A stretch of DNA of 35,665 nt from Polaromonas sp. YR568 (GTDB lineage: Bacteria; Pseudomonadota; Gammaproteobacteria; Burkholderiales; Burkholderiaceae_C), in assembly GCF_900116715.1 (NCBI RefSeq), contig NZ_FPBM01000018.1, positions 1 through 35,665 on the forward strand. The letters run 5' to 3'. How positions within the stretch are numbered: position 1 is the stretch's first letter; every line of letters begins with the position of its first letter. The notes beneath the pieces are model-generated. The model searched no databases and was not told the origin of the DNA. It saw only the letters and a list, made by a program, of their open reading frames with translations. The translations under genes and the position numbers were made by a program. Positions 32,552 to 35,665 of this stretch are shown here, piece after piece.

Positions 32552-32872
32552 ATGGACACCGCCAACCGCTCGCGGCTGCAGCAGCAACCCCGCCGTTTCG
32601 TAGACCGCCAGCAGCAGCAAAGCAGCGGCTCGCGGGAATTCCAGCCGCGCAAATCGCAGTCCTCCCAGCCGTCCGACCGCCCCGCAGGCCAGATGGGCGA
32701 AGGCAGCTACGAAGGTAGCCGCGACTACCAGGACAACATCAAGTCTTATCTGAAAAACGCCGACGTCGAATCCGACGCCAAGGCGGCCAAGCCTGATTCA
32801 CCCGCACAGGCGGCGGAGCTGAAGAAGGCCGAGGAAGAAGGCAAGTCGCACTCCAAGGCGCCCGGCCAATAA
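32552..32872 (+). CDS. Small hydrophilic protein of unknown function
   Basis: A 106-residue, strongly hydrophilic protein with no cysteine, no signal peptide and no membrane segment. The first 45 residues are rich in Gln, Ser and Arg and look disordered. A short more ordered-looking segment GSYEGSRDYQDNIKSYLKNADVESDAKAAKP follows, and the tail alternates Lys, Glu and Ala. I recognise similar proteins only as uncharacterised ones in related bacteria. AAGGAGAC just before the ATG is a strong ribosome-binding site and supports its being real. The composition resembles stress-induced hydrophilic proteins, but nothing specific shows that role. It converges on the DUF6279 gene with an 11-bp gap. 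Confidence 0.75.
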   Translation: MDTANRSRLQQQPRRFVDRQQQQSSGSREFQPRKSQSSQPSDRPAGQMGEGSYEGSRDYQDNIKSYLKNADVESDAKAAKPDSPAQAAELKKAEEEGKSHSKAPGQ

Positions 32873-32883
32873 AAGCGCTGATC

Positions 32884-33816
32884 TCAGGACTTCTGCAGGT
32901 GCAGCGTCCTGAAGTCCTGCTCATACTTCAACAGCGTTTCCACCGCCTTGCTGCGCTGGGCGTGTGTGGTGCTGTTGTGCAGTTCCGCAAAGCCGGCGCA
33001 GGCATCTTGCGTCAGCTTGTCCATGTAAACACGGTAAGCCGGGTCGGGTGAATTGAGCGTGCGCTCAAACAGCCCCTTCATGGCCACCTGTGTTTTCTCC
33101 GGCGTACTCTGGCCCGCCACCAGGGGGCGCATGGTTTGCAGGGCGTCCTGCTGGCGCCGCACCTTTTCTTCATAAGACACTGCCGCGCTGAAGTGCGAGT
33201 TGTCTATCCGGTGCCCAATCACTGCCAGCTGTTTGTGCTCCAGGTTGCCGTAAAGCATCTCGGCGCGCGAAACCGCTTGCTTGTAGCGCTTGTCGCGCCG
33301 CGCCTTGGGGCTGCCGTCCAGAAAGTCTTCGCGGTACTCGGTATTGCCCTTGGCAAAGCGGGCCTCGAGTTTGACCAACTGGTCGGCGTTGAGCGTTCCG
33401 ACCAGGGCCACCACGGCCGGCTCGGCGCGGTTGGACACGGCAATCAGCTTGCCGCGCACGTCCGCATATAGCGCGCAGGCGGCTGCTGCATCCATGTCGG
33501 CCGGTATTTGCTGCCGCAGTTTTTGCAGCGTCTCGATGTAAGCGGGCAGCTGGGTCTGCCGGTGCCAGGCCTGCAGCTTGTTCAGGTCGGCCTTGACCTG
33601 CAGGGTCTGCGCGTCGGTGAAGTCGAAGTGGCCGTCCAGGTGCCAGTAAGCCAGCTCGGCCGCCTGGTTGTAGGCGATTTTCATCACGCTGCAGCCCTGC
33701 AAGCCCACGGCCAGCGCCAGGGCGCCCAGCACGCCGATAATCCGGGTACAGCGTCCCGCGGCAGCCCCGGCAGCCGGGGAACGCGTCAACAGACCAAGAT
33801 CCAGAGGAAATTTCAT
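32884..33816 (-). CDS. DUF6279-like lipoprotein
   Basis: A 310-residue predicted lipoprotein. After about 20 variable residues comes a signal with hydrophobic core RIIGVLGALALAVGLQG and a lipobox GLQGC followed by SVMKIAYNQAAELAYWHLDGHFDFTDAQ, the opening of the DUF6279 family. The rest is helical and charged, with FLDGSPKARRDKRYKQAVSRAEMLYG mid-way. Function is unknown; the protein should face the periplasm. The frame continues upstream into glmU antisense, but the ATG at 33816 gives the expected lipoprotein signal. Its start codon overlaps that of glmU on the opposite strand within one CATG. Confidence 0.85.
   Translation of the reverse strand: MKFPLDLGLLTRSPAAGAAAGRCTRIIGVLGALALAVGLQGCSVMKIAYNQAAELAYWHLDGHFDFTDAQTLQVKADLNKLQAWHRQTQLPAYIETLQKLRQQIPADMDAAAACALYADVRGKLIAVSNRAEPAVVALVGTLNADQLVKLEARFAKGNTEYREDFLDGSPKARRDKRYKQAVSRAEMLYGNLEHKQLAVIGHRIDNSHFSAAVSYEEKVRRQQDALQTMRPLVAGQSTPEKTQVAMKGLFERTLNSPDPAYRVYMDKLTQDACAGFAELHNSTTHAQRSKAVETLLKYEQDFRTLHLQKS
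32885..32919. terminator. Hairpin at convergent gene ends (possible terminator)
   Basis: CAGGACTTC and GAAGTCCTG form a perfect 9-bp inverted repeat spaced by 17 bp, inside the last codons of the DUF6279 gene and 12 bp after the small hydrophilic gene. There is no T run, so it may only block or stabilise transcripts. Confidence 0.4.
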
Positions 33817-35245
33817 GGCAACCCCAATTGATGTCGTCATCATGGCCGCAGGCAAAGGCACGCGGATGAAGAGCAGCTTACCCAAAGTCCTGCACCGGCT
33901 GGGCGGGAAGGCTTTGCTGGCGCATGTCATCGAATGCGCCGCGTCGGTGTCGGCGCGCAAGGCGGTCGTTATCACCGGCCACGGCGCAGACGCCGTTGAA
34001 GCCGCCTGCACCCGCTTTACGCAAGCCGCTGCGGGGTCGGATTCAAAGCTGGACCTGAAGTTCGCGCGCCAGGAGCCGCAACTGGGCACCGGCCACGCCG
34101 TGCAGCAGGCGCTGCCGCTGCTGGCTGACGACGGCGTCACGCTGGTGCTCTCGGGCGATGTGCCGCTGACCCAGGCCGCTACGTTGGAAGCACTGATCGC
34201 CCAGTGCGACGGCCAGCGCCTGGCGCTGCTCACTTTGAGCATGAATGACCCCACCGGCTACGGCCGCATCGTGAGGGCCGGCACCGAAGCCTCAGCCCAG
34301 GTGCGCGCCATCGTCGAACACAAAGACGCCAGCGTCGCCCAGCGCGAGATCCGTGAAATTTACAGCGGCATCATGGCCGTGCCCACCCGCCTCCTGCGCG
34401 CCTGGCTGGCCCGGCTGGACAACAAGAACGCGCAAGGCGAGTACTACCTCACCGACATCGTGAAGTTTGCGGTCGCTGACGGCGTAGCCGTAGTTGCCCA
34501 CCAGATCACCGACGCCGCCCAGGTGGCCGGCGTGAACAGCCCTGTGCAACTGGCCGAGCTGGAACGCGTGCACCAAAGCCGCGGCGCTGTGGCCCTGATG
34601 GAGCAGGGCGTTCGCCTGGCCGACCCGGCGCGGCTCGATGTGCGCGGCACGCTCCGCTGCGGCCAGGATGTCGAGATCGATGTGAACTGCGTGTTTGAAG
34701 GTGCGGTGACGCTGGGCGACGGTGTGCGCATTGGTGCGAATTGCATGCTCGCCAACTGCTCTATCGCTGCCGGCGCGGTGATTCATCCCTTCACTCACAT
34801 TGACGGCGAAAAGCTGGGCGTGGAAGTTGGTGAGGGTGCGCTGATCGGTCCCTTTGCCCGCCTGCGGCCTGGTGCGCAACTGGGGGCTGAAGTGCATATC
34901 GGCAATTTCGTTGAAGTCAAAAATGCGATCCTGGCTAAGGGAGCCAAGGCCAATCACCTGGCTTATCTGGGTGACGCTACTGTGGGGGAGCGGGTGAACT
35001 ATGGTGCGGGGAGCATCACGGCGAACTACGACGGCGCCAACAAACACCGCACGGTGATTGAGGCTGATGTGCATATTGGGAGTAACTGTGTGCTAGTGGC
35101 GCCTGTGACCATCGGTGCGGGTGGGACTGTTGGCGGTGGGTCCACCATCACGAAGAGTACGCCTCCTGGGGCGCTTAGTGTGGCTCGGGGTAAGCAGATT
35201 AGTTTGACTAATTGGACGAGGCCGGTGAAGGTTGTGAAGGGGTAA
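33815..35245 (+). CDS. glmU: Bifunctional GlcNAc-1-P uridylyltransferase / GlcN-1-P acetyltransferase
   Basis: A 476-residue GlmU, which makes UDP-GlcNAc for peptidoglycan and lipopolysaccharide. The N-terminal pyrophosphorylase domain has VVIMAAGKGTRMKSSLPKVLH with the nucleotide-binding GxGTRxxxxLPK motif (13-24), and LGTGHAVQQALP and LSGDVPLT. The C-terminal left-handed beta-helix (from about 255) has repeated I/V-G hexapeptides, and KANHLAYLGD with the catalytic-type His381. A GAGGAAA site precedes the ATG. Length is slightly above E. coli GlmU (456). No glmS is adjacent within the window. The final 31 codons (35150-35242) contain no C-ending and no A-ending codon, a sharp change from the gene's first half. 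Confidence 0.95.
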   Translation: MATPIDVVIMAAGKGTRMKSSLPKVLHRLGGKALLAHVIECAASVSARKAVVITGHGADAVEAACTRFTQAAAGSDSKLDLKFARQEPQLGTGHAVQQALPLLADDGVTLVLSGDVPLTQAATLEALIAQCDGQRLALLTLSMNDPTGYGRIVRAGTEASAQVRAIVEHKDASVAQREIREIYSGIMAVPTRLLRAWLARLDNKNAQGEYYLTDIVKFAVADGVAVVAHQITDAAQVAGVNSPVQLAELERVHQSRGAVALMEQGVRLADPARLDVRGTLRCGQDVEIDVNCVFEGAVTLGDGVRIGANCMLANCSIAAGAVIHPFTHIDGEKLGVEVGEGALIGPFARLRPGAQLGAEVHIGNFVEVKNAILAKGAKANHLAYLGDATVGERVNYGAGSITANYDGANKHRTVIEADVHIGSNCVLVAPVTIGAGGTVGGGSTITKSTPPGALSVARGKQISLTNWTRPVKVVKG

Positions 35246-35295
35246 TTCCTTTTCCCCATTCCCCTATTTCTGCTCTTGTTTGATGGGCGCTTACT

Positions 35296-35665
35296 CTGCT
35301 GAGCGTGGCTGGCCGGGGTTGCCCGGCGGCAACTCACTTTTCTTTGCTTCGCCAAAGAAAAGTAAGCAAAAGAAAGGCGACCCTACTGTCTGCGTCCCTC
35401 CGCTTCGCTGCGGGCAGCCTGCGGTGCTCGGTCCAGACGGGGTCAAAAACAACTCGCTGCGCTCAAACAAGTTTTTGCCCTTATCCGTCTGGCCCTCCGC
35501 TCCTCGGTGCATACAGAAGGGGTGGGAGAAGGAATACCGAACAGCCAAACAGCCGAATACAAATACCGAATACCTGAAGAAACAAGGACTCGCCACGGCG
35601 AGTCCTTGTTGGTATTTGTCCCCGTTCCCGATTGCCCCGTCCTGGCTGGGCCGAGGAGCGCAGAG
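35296..35665. repeat. Hairpin-rich inverted-repeat element, copy 3 (right end cut by window)
   Basis: Starts with CTGCTGAG 50 bp after glmU and matches copy 2 in the same orientation through the left arm, the central nested hairpin (35433-35492) and the perfect 14-bp stem (35581-35610). It runs into the beginning of the right arm, where the window ends. Similarity is high, with small length differences in loops and one GC-rich patch. No protein-like frame is visible. Confidence 0.87.

Overview
The window looks like a chromosomal segment of a high-GC betaproteobacterium in the order Burkholderiales, most likely family Comamonadaceae (Polaromonas, Variovorax or Rhodoferax type). This is an inference from the gene families: a Bug-type solute receptor, a PHA-system protein, a DUF6279 lipoprotein, a DUF2917 protein beside a GcvA-like LysR regulator, and strong C/G-ending codon use. 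I found no phage, conjugation, transposase, CRISPR, tRNA or rRNA genes.

Layout. (1) 138-8375, minus strand: eight closely packed genes, read from high to low coordinates. They are a molybdopterin oxidoreductase, a lipoprotein aminopeptidase, a PHA-system protein, a LysR regulator, a class III CoA-transferase, an HMG-CoA-lyase-like enzyme, a VOC protein and a Bug receptor. The last five look like an uptake and CoA-dependent cleavage route for an organic acid. (2) 8426-10922, plus strand: two related LivK-type binding proteins with no transporter partners, then a two-way terminator and argE (minus). (3) 12287-16404, plus strand: a four-gene membrane module made of a decaprenyl-phosphate phosphoribosyltransferase-like UbiA protein, a UPF0104/LPG-synthase-type membrane protein, a GT39 glycosyltransferase and an HAD-IB phosphatase. 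It could make and use a polyprenyl-phosphate-linked pentose. (4) 16973-26932: ridA diverges from a seven-to-eight-gene operon holding a complete Dpp/Opp-type ABC importer, a D-serine dehydratase/D-threonine aldolase-like PLP enzyme, an RpiR regulator and an N-acyl-D-amino-acid deacylase. This reads as import and breakdown of N-acyl-D-amino acids or D-amino-acid peptides. Its promoter region has two matching TGAAA-N5-TTTCA palindromes around a sigma-54-like site. (5) 26981-35245: smaller units, namely LysR/DUF2917, TfoX-like/gluconokinase, an MBL hydrolase, a BLUF photoreceptor diverging from a cysteine-bearing Crp/Fnr regulator, a small hydrophilic protein, a DUF6279 lipoprotein and glmU.

The most unusual structure is non-coding. 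A hairpin-rich element of about 496 bp with inverted arms of about 135 bp occurs complete at 16447-16942 and partly at both window ends (1-109 and 35296-35665), each time directly downstream of genes that run into it. Its left and right arms carry the same hairpin with compensating base-pair swaps. Three of the four visible genes that run into it lose C-ending codons almost completely over their last 24-47 codons.

All functions are read from sequence motifs and gene context. No database search was possible.
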